64,000 nt of DNA from assembly GCA_036571765.1 (NCBI GenBank), contig BROE01000019.1:1805184-1869183 (forward strand), read 5' to 3'. Under the pieces are notes generated by a model, which worked only from the letters and a program-made list of their open reading frames with translations, made no database searches and was not told where the DNA came from. Position 1 is the first letter of the stretch. Every line of letters starts with the position of its first letter. The translations under genes were made by a program, and so were the position numbers. The DNA comes from Plecoglossus altivelis (Eukaryota > Chordata > Actinopteri > Osmeriformes > Plecoglossidae). Positions 13,438 to 25,220 of this stretch are shown here, one piece after another.

Positions 13438-13823
13438 TTGGCATGAATTTGAATCAAATGTTAAGATTCTGAAATGTTGTTGCCCCCAATACATTAGACA
13501 GAAAATTGTGTTTGTCTATATATCTATATATCTGTCTATATATCTATATCTATAGATAGATATATAGATATCTCTATAGATATCTATAGATATAGATAGA
13601 TATATGTCTATATCTATAGATATATCTATATATAAGATATATATGCTGTACTAATGTACAAGTAACAAGTATATATATATTCTTGGGTTATGGTAGGAAT
13701 TATGAGTTTTATGTTCCACGTTGTATCACTTTATTACACCCATGACAAACACAATTTTCTGTCTAATGTATTAGAGGCAACAACATTTCAGAATCTTAAC
13801 ATTTGGTTCAAATTCATGCCAAC
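13438..13823. repeat. Long inverted repeat with palindromic AT spacer
   Basis: The left arm (13438-13516) and right arm (13744-13823) are near-perfect reverse complements of about 79 bp, with only a few mismatches (for example in the run GCCCCCAA against the right-arm equivalent GCCTCTAA). The spacer of about 230 bp is made of TATCTATAGATA-type palindromes that can themselves fold. It could be a foldback/MITE-like element or the source of a hairpin RNA. No transposase or clear target duplication was seen. Confidence -1.
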
Positions 13824-14675
13824 TGATACTAATGTAAGTGCATGGAAATACAAATAGGGTATCATTTGATGAGCAACAGGCAATAAAGTAGTTGCCAAAG
13901 TAACAACATAAATATTTAAAAAAGGAGAAAGGAGAAAGGAGAATCCGCGTAATCTGCAGAGATTCGGTCCGTAGATGGTGTGTGTAGGCGAGAATGGAAC
14001 TACTCCCAGTGCGTTCCAACGACACCCCTGACCGACCAATAACGGCCCTCTAAGGGTCTGACAGCAGCAGCTGGGGAGTGGTTTCAAACCCGTAACGCCA
14101 CCCAGACTCCAGTCTCCACCGCCAAATTCAAACCTAGAAAGAAAAGCCACCGGATCAAGCGCAGCCCTGTATTCTTCAACGGAAAGCACCTCAGGCAATT
14201 TGATCGACTGTAAGGTATTATACGTGTGAATCAAGCCATTTTATTTGATTTCGATTCATATAGGTAGTTATCTTGAATTCCAGGTCAGTCTTCTTAAATG
14301 GATACTGTCGACGATGCTAACAACATTGCTCACTTTCCATTGTTGTAGATGTCAATGTTGTGTCCTTGGTGGTATGTTGCCTTAAGTTGTACATTTCTTT
14401 GTTTAGCAAATCAAATGGCTCTTACATTTGCTATTTCCTAACTTGATGCCTATGCATATGATAGCTAGCTTTCATAGGGCCACTAACTAAGACGACTGAA
14501 AGTACTGTGTTCCCCGCGTTTTAAAATAAAAAGTTTGCAGACTAGCTTAGCTTGCTAGCACCGGTATTGTCTCGCTATTCCAGAAAGTGTATCTTAAGGA
14601 TCTGACGCCGCTCCTTTCAAATAATCCATCTAAAGTGGCTTTCCCTTTCCCCTACCGTATTTCGTCCGACTCAGC
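13824..14675 (+). other. Intergenic, 5' flank of pimreg
   Basis: No gene recognised. The 148-codon frame at 13788-14234 (-) is not supported by any family. The last 150 bases before the pimreg ATG are less AT-rich and probably hold its promoter and 5' UTR. No TATA box is obvious. Confidence -1.
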
Positions 14676-17600
14676 ATGACTTCCTTGGTAAGCACGGGTG
14701 TCGCAGGAGTGTGGCGGGCACACACGGTTTTGGATGAATCTGACGGAGCCGAGAGCTCACCCGAAGACCGCTTCCGAAAGCTTCGCTCCTCGTCCTCTCT
14801 CAACTCGCTGAGAATGTCATTGAGGAAAAGATTTCCCCTGCGGTCTGTCCAGGCAAACTCTCTTCCGGAAAATCCAACCTGGGAGAGCGTTGAGACAGCA
14901 CCGAAGACCGGCACCGTCCGCCAACTCACACGCAGCGCACGGAATTCCATTGGAGGACTGTACCAGGTATGACAGCTAGCAAGCTAGGAATTTCGAGATT
15001 ACATTTTTTAATCACCTGTAATGGCTTACGCTGTGACAACAATGCACCTAATGTGCCTATTGTTGTTACAACTATCTCTTCAGAGGCTACAGAGGAACAG
15101 AGAGTCTGTTCGCGAGGAGTGTCTGGTATCCACTCCGGGACGGATATGTGAAGAAGGGGAGAACGTTGGAGCACCCTTCCGTACCCCCAGAAGAACCCCA
15201 AGCAGACCAACCGCTCTCGTAGCCATTGCAACCCCCAAGCGCACCCCGAAAGCAGCCGCCACACCCAAACGCACCCCAGCCTCCAGGCGCACACCCAGGA
15301 GACAAGGGACCCCTGAGGCTGGGGTGAGGGGTGTGAGGCCAGGCAGGGGTAGGAGACAGCTAGTCCGTATGGCAGCTCTTCGGAGTCCCTTTGCCTCTCC
15401 TAACACTCAGAACCAGAGGCGGTGAGACACACACACATAGATCACCTACAAAAGAAACCGCTTGCTAGTAATGTCGCCCTTCAAGGCAACTGTTGTTGTG
15501 ATATTGGGCGTTACAAAAATAAATTGAATTGAATGAATGGTTCTGGTGGGCCTGTCTCACCTCCAGGTCTCACAGGCTTCTGGTTTTGACATCTTATCTC
15601 CCTCCCCTCCGGCAGGAAGTTTGACAGTGACCTGGAATGTGTGTCCAGCGGTCTCAGGAAGCTGAAGAACCTCTCTCACGCCTTCAACGACGTCATCGGC
15701 AGAGATGACCGGTGAGAACTGTTGTAGAACTTTACTTCCAACACAGCAGAGAGTGCCGAGATTCGACCAAAGCAGAAACGGCAAAAACTGAGTTTGACAC
15801 ACTGATGTTTCATAATGATCTGTGTCAAGCATGAATCAGTGTTGACAAATAGATATGTTTAGCACCCCCTACTTTATTGGCCCACAAAGATATGCTTCAT
15901 AGCACATCGGCTGTCATATTTGGCATGAATTATAGAGTCAAGGTTTTTACTGATCAAATGTAGTCCAAGTTTTGTGTAAGGGAAAAATTGTTTGCGAGAG
16001 ATGAATTTGGGTTGGAAAGCGGAACAGGGGAGCGCGTGTGTGTCTCACTTCCTGTTGTTCCTTCCCGCTCTGATACTGTAGGAGGGCGTTTCTTCCTTAA
16101 CTTGAAGAAAAGACAGATTATGTTTTAACGGTCCCCCCTGACCCCCCCCCCCACACCCACACACACACACACACAAATATGTCAGTCTGCCCTGAGCTGC
16201 TGCTCTGTCTTCAGAGTTCCCTCCACACACGCACACATTCCTGCTTGCGTAGAGTTTCAAAATGGGGCCCCCGTCTGGTTGTGGTATTTGTAGGAGGAGG
16301 GAGAGGGAGGGAGAACGTCTGGGGGGAGGAGGGGGAGGCTTTGGGAATAGAGGCCAGATTGGGAAGGCTGGGGGGTTATGTGGTAGGTATTCACGAGTTT
16401 CGCCCCTTTGCAGATGTTTTTGTTGACATTTGAAATCTGTTGAACGGGACTGAAACATGAACTGACCCGCCAGTCCTCAAGAGGACGGGAGGTGGATATT
16501 GTGTCAGAAAAGAGAGTTAGAAGAATGGCAGTTAGGATGTTCGATGGGAGGATTTGTGCTTCTCCTAATCCCTTGTTTCTCAAGGTAGTGCCAACTCTGC
16601 TGGGAACAGATTTTGGAAGATTTTGCAGAATCCTACTTAGTTCTGACCCTTCAAGCCCTATTAAATCAGTGTGAACTTGCGGTCAAGGAGGGAGGAAAGG
16701 AAGGAAGCAAAAGGAAAAAGCAGGGATAGAGCCGGTGGGGAAGGAAAGATTATGAAGCGGACGTGCTCATGTTGTCTAACAGAACAGAAATGCCTCATCA
16801 GAAATCCTAACCTGGCTTCCCCTTCCCCCCTTCTCTTCAAGCCGACAGTTCTGCTACTCCATAATGGCAGAGTAGAAACAAAGGTAAAGTCCCTCTCCCT
16901 GAGATGCGTGCAAGCTGCCTAAAACCAACCCAGCACAGGAAGCTGCATGAGCATGTGACCACTCACATTTGACTGTGCTTGTATTGTGTATGAACCGCCC
17001 TGTCCAGACTATGAACTGATAACGCAGAGTTGCATGACTGGGCCGGGGGCGTTGCATGACGCTGCGTTGACATTGCATGGCCAGTCCCTCTGGACAATCC
17101 ACCAGACAGACTGATCGCACTGCCGTGACTGCTAGCCGCCAGAATGCACCGCTACTGTTACGTCAGATTTCAACCGAGTGAATCGTTCTCGTTCATCCGA
17201 CAAAAGGAAAGCCCTGAAATGATGAACTTGCCTCCAGTTTGCTCACAGTTCTTTGCCATCTGCTCTCGTCACCTTTCTCGACCTTTGTCTCTTTTTTGGC
17301 CCTCTTCTGTCTTGCTGTCTTTCTGGCCCCTTTTCTCTCTCACACTGTCTTTCGCTTGCCACTCACTCTGTTTGCTGTCCTCTTCTGTCTGTCCCTCTCC
17401 ATTCCTCATTTTTTTGGTCTACTCTAAAGTAATTCTCATACTTAAGTATGCACAGAGACGTTGATGCTCAAGTAATTTTATTAGCTGCTCATTTAGCAAG
17501 GAGAAAAATCGTCATGGTGGCACAAAGTTGTTTTTAAGTTTTGTGTGAACGCAAAACTATTTCATTCACCAGTTTTCAATAGTCATTGGTCCATGCACAA

Positions 17601-17940
17601 TCAAGATACCGTCATGCAGTCGTCTCTTCCTTTATTGGCTGACTCCCCCTGCACAGACCTCGCACTCTTCCACTGTTTCCCTTCCACTTCCTTCCTCTCA
17701 CTCTCTCTATTCCTCTCAGTTCCTCTCCATTGCTCTCCCTCTGTCCAATCCGTTCTCTCTCTCTCCCACTCCCTCAGGTCCTGTGCAGCGGAGCGTTACG
17801 GAGGCGTGATGATGAGAAGGTTGGATCCCCGCGGCAGCTTCAGCCGCTCTGCCCTCACACACAGAGCCCGCCGCCTCACACATACACTGGGCAGCTGGAC
17901 ACACAGCGCCCTTGACAACGTCAAACCAAAGTCCAACTGA
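14676..17940 (+). CDS. pimreg: PICALM-interacting mitotic regulator (FAM64A/PIMREG)
   Basis: This is a proliferation-linked nuclear protein that in mammals binds PICALM/CALM and acts at the metaphase-anaphase transition. Four coding exons, 14676-14966, 15084-15421, 15616-15711 and 17778-17940, join in phase to 295 aa (human about 240). The conserved N-terminal block is LRKRFPLRSV...PTWESVET followed by LTRSARNSIGGLYQ and RLQRNRES (human LPLRAV, SWKRLET, ARSAKSALGAVSQRIQES). The C-terminal block is ALRSPFASP, then FDSDLECVSSGLRKLKNLSH (human RSPYSS, DSDLEPVGAGIQHLQKLSQ). Between them, residues about 125-175 are a basic Thr-Pro repeat region (RTPRRTP, TPKRTP twice, RRTPRR), which would be multiple proline-directed kinase sites. 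The last exon is Arg-rich. Intron 3 (15712-17777) is the only long intron. The gene follows tmigd1 on the same strand. Confidence -1.
16139..16175 (+). repeat. C-run and (CA)n microsatellite in pimreg intron 3
   Basis: A poly-C stretch passes into ACACAC repeats inside the long pimreg intron. It is a simple repeat with no further signal. Confidence -1.
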
Positions 17941-20900
17941 AACCATGCTAACCAACTGTTTGCGTGGGACAAGTCCCCCCACCCTCAACGGCAGTGGTCC
18001 TGTTACACTGTGTCTGTGCGTGTCTGTTCATTTGTGCGTCAAGGAAATGATTCTACTATTGTGTCACATTAGAGGCAAATTACGTGTCAGGTATGATTGT
18101 TCTGTAGTACAAGACAAGGCTGGTTAGGGCGTTTATCTGTCCTCTGTTAGAGAGAGAGAGAAGGAGAGAGAATGTGTGTGTGCATGTGTCCACAGCTGCT
18201 ACATGACTTCAGTCGTTTCTTGTGGCGCAGGGCTGGTCTTGGAAGAACTATGATCAAATGCCACTGTACCAAACGTAAAACTAACAGTGTAAAAACATTA
18301 TTGTATGTTTACACATCACTCTGTCTCTCACCATTTATCATACATGCACCTGGCCAAATATGATTGATAAACTAACACTAACTGTTACTAACAAGGAGAC
18401 ACCATTGTAGTCATCCCTACATAGAACCTTGAAGACTTAATGTAAGCAATTATGTCTAACTAACCTTTGTAATGACGTAGTGTATTTTGATTGTGCCCAG
18501 CTTTATATTGAATAATTGTTCAAAAAGCACATCTATTTTTATATGTTACAACTACACAACATAGGGGATTTCTTTTTTTAAACCATTTACGCAAAGTTTC
18601 CTAGTGTACTGCATAGGTTTAGTATGAGGCTCAGACTGCTCTGCAGGTTGGGACATACGGTAAGATTTGAAGTGTTTGTATACTTATTTTGTACTTCTGC
18701 TGTTACATAGCTCTAAGTAGTTCTGTATTTATAGTGGTTCATGAAATCGAAAGTATAATATGTAGCTCATGGTCTTGTTTACCTTTTATACATGATTATA
18801 AAGAACATGGCATTTCGTGTGAGTGTATAGTGTATTAGTATGACACAGTGACACCTGTGTTTCATTCAAATGTCCAGAAGTTGGCACTGTATAGTCAGTT
18901 CTTGACCCCAGAGATGCCTGGCCCAGATCTGATTGTCAAGTTGACAATGCCTGACATCTTCCAGAACACAGTCTTTTACAGTCTACCAGCACATCCAGGC
19001 TTGAAAAGGTTTCAGTTGAGTATAATGACCGAGCATCTCTATATGGCAGCTGTGTCTAAGATCTGTCACCTCTACCAGGCAGCCTAAAAACACCGCACAG
19101 TGGCCCATCATCACAGACTGTCATTTTAATCATGTCTCCCACGTAATGAGACTCCAGGAAGTGAAAGGTCAAATACTTGATTGACGAAAAAGATATTATG
19201 TGAGTAAAAATATCAAACCCCTTTCTTGACCGAAGTAATTTCATGTAACGTGGCTCCTGAACTATTTCTTGAGACTGCATAACTGAAGGGAGAAAATGGG
19301 GGTGACGATCATGAAGACGGCACCAAACCTCCTCTGAGATTCATCCACATCTCTGGTGAACTGTCTCAGCAATACCATTTAGGTCAACCTCCCGAAATAT
19401 AGAGAAATGTTTAGGGAATGTGATATTTGCTTTGCTAATATGCATGCAAAAAAATCCTTCCTCTTTATTTGTTTTGTCATATTATTGAATGCATGACTGA
19501 TTTTTAACAAATGGCTGACCACTTTGAATCTGTGGCAGGCAATATCTGGAGGGGGACAAAGGAGGGCGCTAGCAGACCATGAGTGATGTCAGTGTGGGTT
19601 GCTGGTGGGTGTTGCATTGTCCTGACATCTTTTCAGTTCCAGGTCCCGTGACTCGGAGACGTTCTTGGCCATGATGCTCTCTTGCTTAGCCTCAGACAGA
19701 CATCAGACGTTCAGACATACTGGCAAAAGATCTTAACATTAGACGTTGACAACAATTAATGGGAAGGAATAACACCTGAATAGTATGTAACCAACATAAA
19801 CATAAGGGACAGTGAATGAGGGTGAATTACTGTTAGTATAATGTCTATTCGTGTGGTATGTCTAAATTTGAACTATACACATTCTTAGGTTTACATAAGG
19901 AAAATGGAGAGAAGGGAACTACTGCTATGGGGAGAAGGGGCGGATAACATTGCCTTAACTGACATGTGCCAAATCTGGCAATTGGTTTGAAAGTCTGGAC
20001 ATCTGTGTTTCAACATCCGTTCACAGATTCGTGACCCTACACTTTATGTATGACGATGTTCAGCCCACGGTCTGCTGTTGTGTCACAGAGCGTCTCTGCA
20101 AGATTCGCTGAATTTCTCTGCATTTTATTTATCTTTATTATTGTTCATAGGAGGTTTTCTTTGTCATCCTACTTGTCAGGCTTAGTTAATCAAAAAAGTA
20201 ATACGATGTACACTTAGGTGTTCTCCAATGGAGAACCAGTGGAGAAGTGTGTGTGTGTATGTCAGTTAAAAGTTACTGTGTCTGATTTGAGAGCTCTGAG
20301 GACCAGGCTACTGTACTGCATGTCTGACCACCTATACCAGCCCCATGGCCAGCAACACCATACAGCGCTGGCTGGACTATCTCCCGTGTCTCATTTCTGC
20401 TTTGGGTCTTCATGTGCTCCGCTCCTCCTCCCACACATGGATGGCTGTGGATCATTGGACCTACGCAAGGCTATATTTAAGCATCTGCACAAGAAAGTGA
20501 GTCAGTGCTCTTCAATTATACCTTGTCTAGAGTTCCTGGGTGAGTGCTTCGGAGTTGAAACTTTATTTTGAGGAACCAAATTTGGAACCAAAACCAAAAT
20601 TGAAATAGGCCTAGTATAATCTGATTGCAATAACAATTAGATTATATTTGAAGTTAATATACATACATTCTGTGCAATGCAATTTTAATTTTAGTGTAAA
20701 ATATATATAATTTAACAGTTCTGAGTCCCAGTGTCCCAGTGACTTTGGGCCTCAGGCGCGGTACACCCTGGACTGGGACCAGCTAGTCGCATGAGTAGAT
20801 CAATTAGTATTTTAATTATTTATTTTCAATTAGTAATTCAATTCAGTTCGTTTTGGCAATGAAATATCCCTACCAAAAGAAGACCATTTGTACAACATGT

Positions 20901-23900
20901 ACAAATAAAAAATATTGCATATACTCAGTGAAGAAAATTTTATATTTTTGTAGTACATTGTGTTAATGACTGGGAAGGTTCACACTGACCACAAGAAGGC
21001 TTCCTTTCTCTCTCTCCCTCCGAAAACCATGGCTTCATTCCCCAAGATAATAGCATTCACTAGTCATCATTCGCACCAAAACGAGGGAGCTCAAGTCAGC
21101 CAAAATCCAAATAAAGATCTGCATCCCAAAAACAAGACTAGATAACAGATTGAAGTGGAAAACTGACCCCCCCCCCCCCCCACACACACACACACAGAAT
21201 GTTTTTTTTGCAATGAAGGAAAATGCAGGGTAAGTAACAGGCATGGTGGTAACAAAAAATACAGAAGAATAGATAAGGTTTAGTATTACTAACGGTGAAT
21301 GAGAAACTCAATGTGGATGTTGCATCTGTCAGATCTGGCTCATCCACAAAGTAGACACACCTACACACGGCAGCACGCCATCGCTTTACCATCGCTTTTC
21401 GGCATTTCTATCACAGTCCCCTCATCATCTGACTCCAGAGAGTGCACAATAAAATGACAATAGGCTTGACAGAAATATTGTATGTGAGGAATGAGATCAA
21501 AATCCTATTTGACCTAAGCAATCACATCTTAAGTAATACATTGGTCACTTAACAGTCATTAGCAGGTCCTTGTGATTTCTAACATGTCTCATAGGACTGG
21601 AGAGAGGAGAAAACAGAGGTTTTAATGTTAGAAGGCAAAGGTCACATCCATTCCACTGCTGTGGCTAATTATGGTGGGAAAAAGGTCAATTGCCTAGTTT
21701 AAAACCATTTGGATTTCACACTCCTATAACACCAGCCAGCTTTAAGCAATTAACCCTACGGTCACCACTTTCCCTCTTCCCTCCTGACTCCTTTTTGTGT
21801 CTGATTGACAAACACACCAAATCTTCTGACATATGACTATAGCTGTGATCTAATGGGTAATAGCTGTGTGTGTGCGCATAATGGGAATTAATGTGTGTGT
21901 CTGGGTGTGAAGTGGGTGTGTTAATCTCCTGGTGGAGTTCCTGTCCTGCAGTTCTATGCCCTGAGACAGGCTTAGTGATTCAACAGGCTGTAATTGGATC
22001 CATTTGACTCAACCTCCTTGATGCATCTTTCCATGACAGATGTGCAGTCATGCCTGACACCTACAAAACAAAGTTGAAATACCGGGCATTGATGTATTCT
22101 GGAGTGTAATCCTGTGAGAAAGTTCATTCACAGGAAGAACCCAGAACAAGATCAGTGTCATACATTGGACCATAGATGGCGCCACATAGGCATTCTTGTA
22201 CAAGCTGGTCGCCATGGAGAGGGATGTGATGTGATCCAGCCAGGGTACAAGTCCAGCATCAGCCATGTACTTGGAGACGTATTATATAACTTGCACAAGG
22301 GACCTGGATTGGGAGTGATTAAAATGGTGGAGTTGGTTACAATCTAATATAGTATAATCTGTTATGATCTAACATGTTCTCTTGATCCAATTACTGGACT
22401 AATCTGAGAGAAGCACTGGTCCTCATCTGAAAACCAGGGCATGAAATCACACTGATTAGATGAGTCACTGACTATAGAGATGTGGGAGTGCCTGTGTGTT
22501 TGTATGGGTACATACACACATGTGCATGTCTGCGCATTGTGTATAATAGAGAAACAGGGAGCGAAAGTGTGTGTGTATGTGTGTGTGTATGCCAGAGCAT
22601 GTGGGTGTTTTGTGTGGGAGGCACTCTCTGACCAGGCTTTCATGAAAACTCCTGAAAGAAGCTTACAGCGAAAGATGCACATAGAACATTTACATGAAGA
22701 TGAGAGTGTGGACATCCAGACAAGACCCCACCAAAAAGAGTTTAAGAGACAGAAAGAGTGTGAGAAGAGGTGAGATTGGATGTGTGTGACATGTGTGTTT
22801 CTGTCTTCTCCCCAAATTGAAACACAGGGTAAAAGTGACTGAGTTTCTAAATAATTGTCTGAGCGTTTGTGCGTGTCTGCGTGTTCATGTTGGTGTACGC
22901 ATGTGTGAGAGAGAAATACTGGAGGGACTGATGACCCGAGGCGAGCCAGATGACCAAATCTAATCCCTGAGGGAGAGAATCCCCCAGTCATGTGGTCAGT
23001 TCCTCTAATGAGACGCTCGGAGCTTCAGATCAGACAGACCACTAGCATACTCATAACACACACCAGAATCCCTCTGGCCATTAGCCTCAATAGGATAGTA
23101 GATCATAAGACCTTCATAACTTATATCTGGGGTCCATATCTACCAATCACATTCCACTACCATTACCTCATGGATGACATCATGAAAAAGCATTAAGGGG
23201 AACATCATCATTAGTTACTGATGTTTCAAAACCTAGGCAGTCCAAAACTGTGTTCCAGCATGACTTGTGAACTATTCATAATGTGTTCGGATAAGTAGGA
23301 TTCTACAAGACATTGTCATGGTAACGTTAGGAAAATGAATGTGTCGCAAGCATTCAAATTCCGCTATGCCACTTCAAAAACCACAGAGAGAGAAAAAGGG
23401 AAAAGGCGTGTTTGTGTTGAGTGTGGGGGATCTGAAGACAAAGAAAAAGACAGGCCAAGTGTGTATGTTTACCTGGCTAAATGCTCTGCTCTCCCTCACT
23501 CTCGCTCCGTTTGTCAGAGCTGGCCTAGACAGACATATATTGTCAGGAGGAGTGCAAGGAGTGCATTTTATACACGAAAAAAGAAAAAACGCAAGCGCGT
23601 GGTCTCACACTGTACACAATAAAACACTCACATTATAGTCATGAGGACAGATCTTTATACCATTCATTCAGACATAAATTGTGCAACTCACAGACGTCCA
23701 ACAATCTTGGCAATACAAAAAGAGTAAAACAGGAAAGGATTCAATCTCAGCATCATAAAATTGATTTTGTTCCTACTTTGCATTGGTCTCATAGGGACGT
23801 TATCTCTTTGAGGCTAATTTGAGGCTAAAACAGCTCGCACAGACTGACAGAAAAAAACATACAGCTTTCTTTTTAATATATATTTTCTTTACATGTTCAA

Positions 23901-25220
23901 GAAATCTAGGAGACATCAGTCAGTAGAAGCACGGCTTCATGTTCTACATGAAGATACATTGTGTACTGTATAAATAATGTTTCGAAATGATTCTATGGTC
24001 ATGCAGGATTTCACGGGTTGAGCTGGACTGAATAAGGCTTTTGATTTAAATCTGTGAATGCCATCCCTATGGGACAGGCCAAGAGCTTTTAGAAAAACAT
24101 GTTACACACTTCAAATACGCAAAAAAAAAGTCAATCTAGGGAATCAAAAAGTCAGCATAGAAAAAAGTAGTTTAGCTTGGACTGAACAATATGAAGAAAG
24201 GTGAAAGGGTGAAGGCGTGAAAGGTAATGGAGTTGTAGAGGACAGAGAGAATGTAAAAGGTAGTGTTTTATCTCCTGTTAGTCTTCGCTTTCCACACGAT
24301 CACACCCCCTCAATGTCATGAAAGTGTGTGTGTGAAAGTGTGCAGGAATGTGTGTGTATGTGTACAGCTTGTGCGAACATTTACCAAAATGTACTGCACA
24401 TTGAACGCCCTGTTCTACCTCACCAGACAGGAAGAAAAAGACATCACAAGATTTAAATCTGTCACCATGGATACCAAAGTACTTACTACAGAAAGGGCTT
24501 GACTCACTGAATTACCTCTTAAGGAAATTGCCAAAAACCGTGTTTCATTGTTTTGCTAGAAGGGAATCTATTGTTATTGGGGATGATTTACTATGACTTG
24601 ATTTAGGGAACTAAAAAAATTAATTCATTTAGAACTTTAGACCCCCTGCTTCATAGTATGGACTATGAAGAGAATCCCATAACACCAACCACATTATTGA
24701 CTACAACCACGCTGCTAGACAAATATATTTTAAAAACATACAAAAATACTTTAGTGCAACATTCTCACATGACAATGGCAACAATAATTATTAATTAATT
24801 TAATGTCTCGTAAAAGACCAGTCCATTTGTCTCCTCAGACAGGACTGTTCTGAGCAGTCCAGGTTCCCGTTATTGATGAACTGGAGGTGTGAGAAAGAGA
24901 GAGGTGTTGTGAATGAAATGAGCGTGATGACAGGTGATAAAGGAGGGGTAAATGTCTTATGGTGAGGCGAAGATGGAGTGAAACTTGGATGATGGATGTT
25001 CTGGCCGCCCGATTGTTCTGGCCTCAGCTTAAAGAGGCCAGGTGAGTTGTACATTTGACAAGCATGACCATAGAGGGGCTCTGTATGATCACCTGGGCCT
25101 TCTGCTATCCAACCTTGCCCTACCCTCCCCTCCACGGAAACCTACCCCTGTCAAAGTGCTTCTGTGTTTCATTTTCACCCCTGATCCCACCTCGCCAACC
25201 CCAGCTGTAAGTAGCACCTT
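17941..25220. other. 7.3-kb gene-free stretch between pimreg and rab38
   Basis: The first part is the pimreg 3' UTR; the last few hundred bases (up to 25220) are the rab38 3' UTR. I found no exon with a recognisable family on either strand. Two weakly similar blocks sit at about 19140-19245 and 21425-21535 (see findings). A TATA-like ATATTTAAG at 20470-20478 with a GTGAGT at 20540 could mark a first exon but has no partner. TG-rich sequence lies at 22480-22600. The 209-codon frame at 22362-22991 (-) is low complexity and unsupported. Confidence -1.
21167..21197 (+). repeat. Poly-C followed by (CA)n
   Basis: About 15 C residues run directly into a (CA)n repeat. The C-run is a possible i-motif/G-quadruplex former on the opposite strand, and a likely assembly weak point. 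Confidence -1.

Noticed and set aside
22362..22991. 209-codon frame on the minus strand
   Set aside because: Contains CA/TG repeat translation (His/Thr strings) and no conserved motif.
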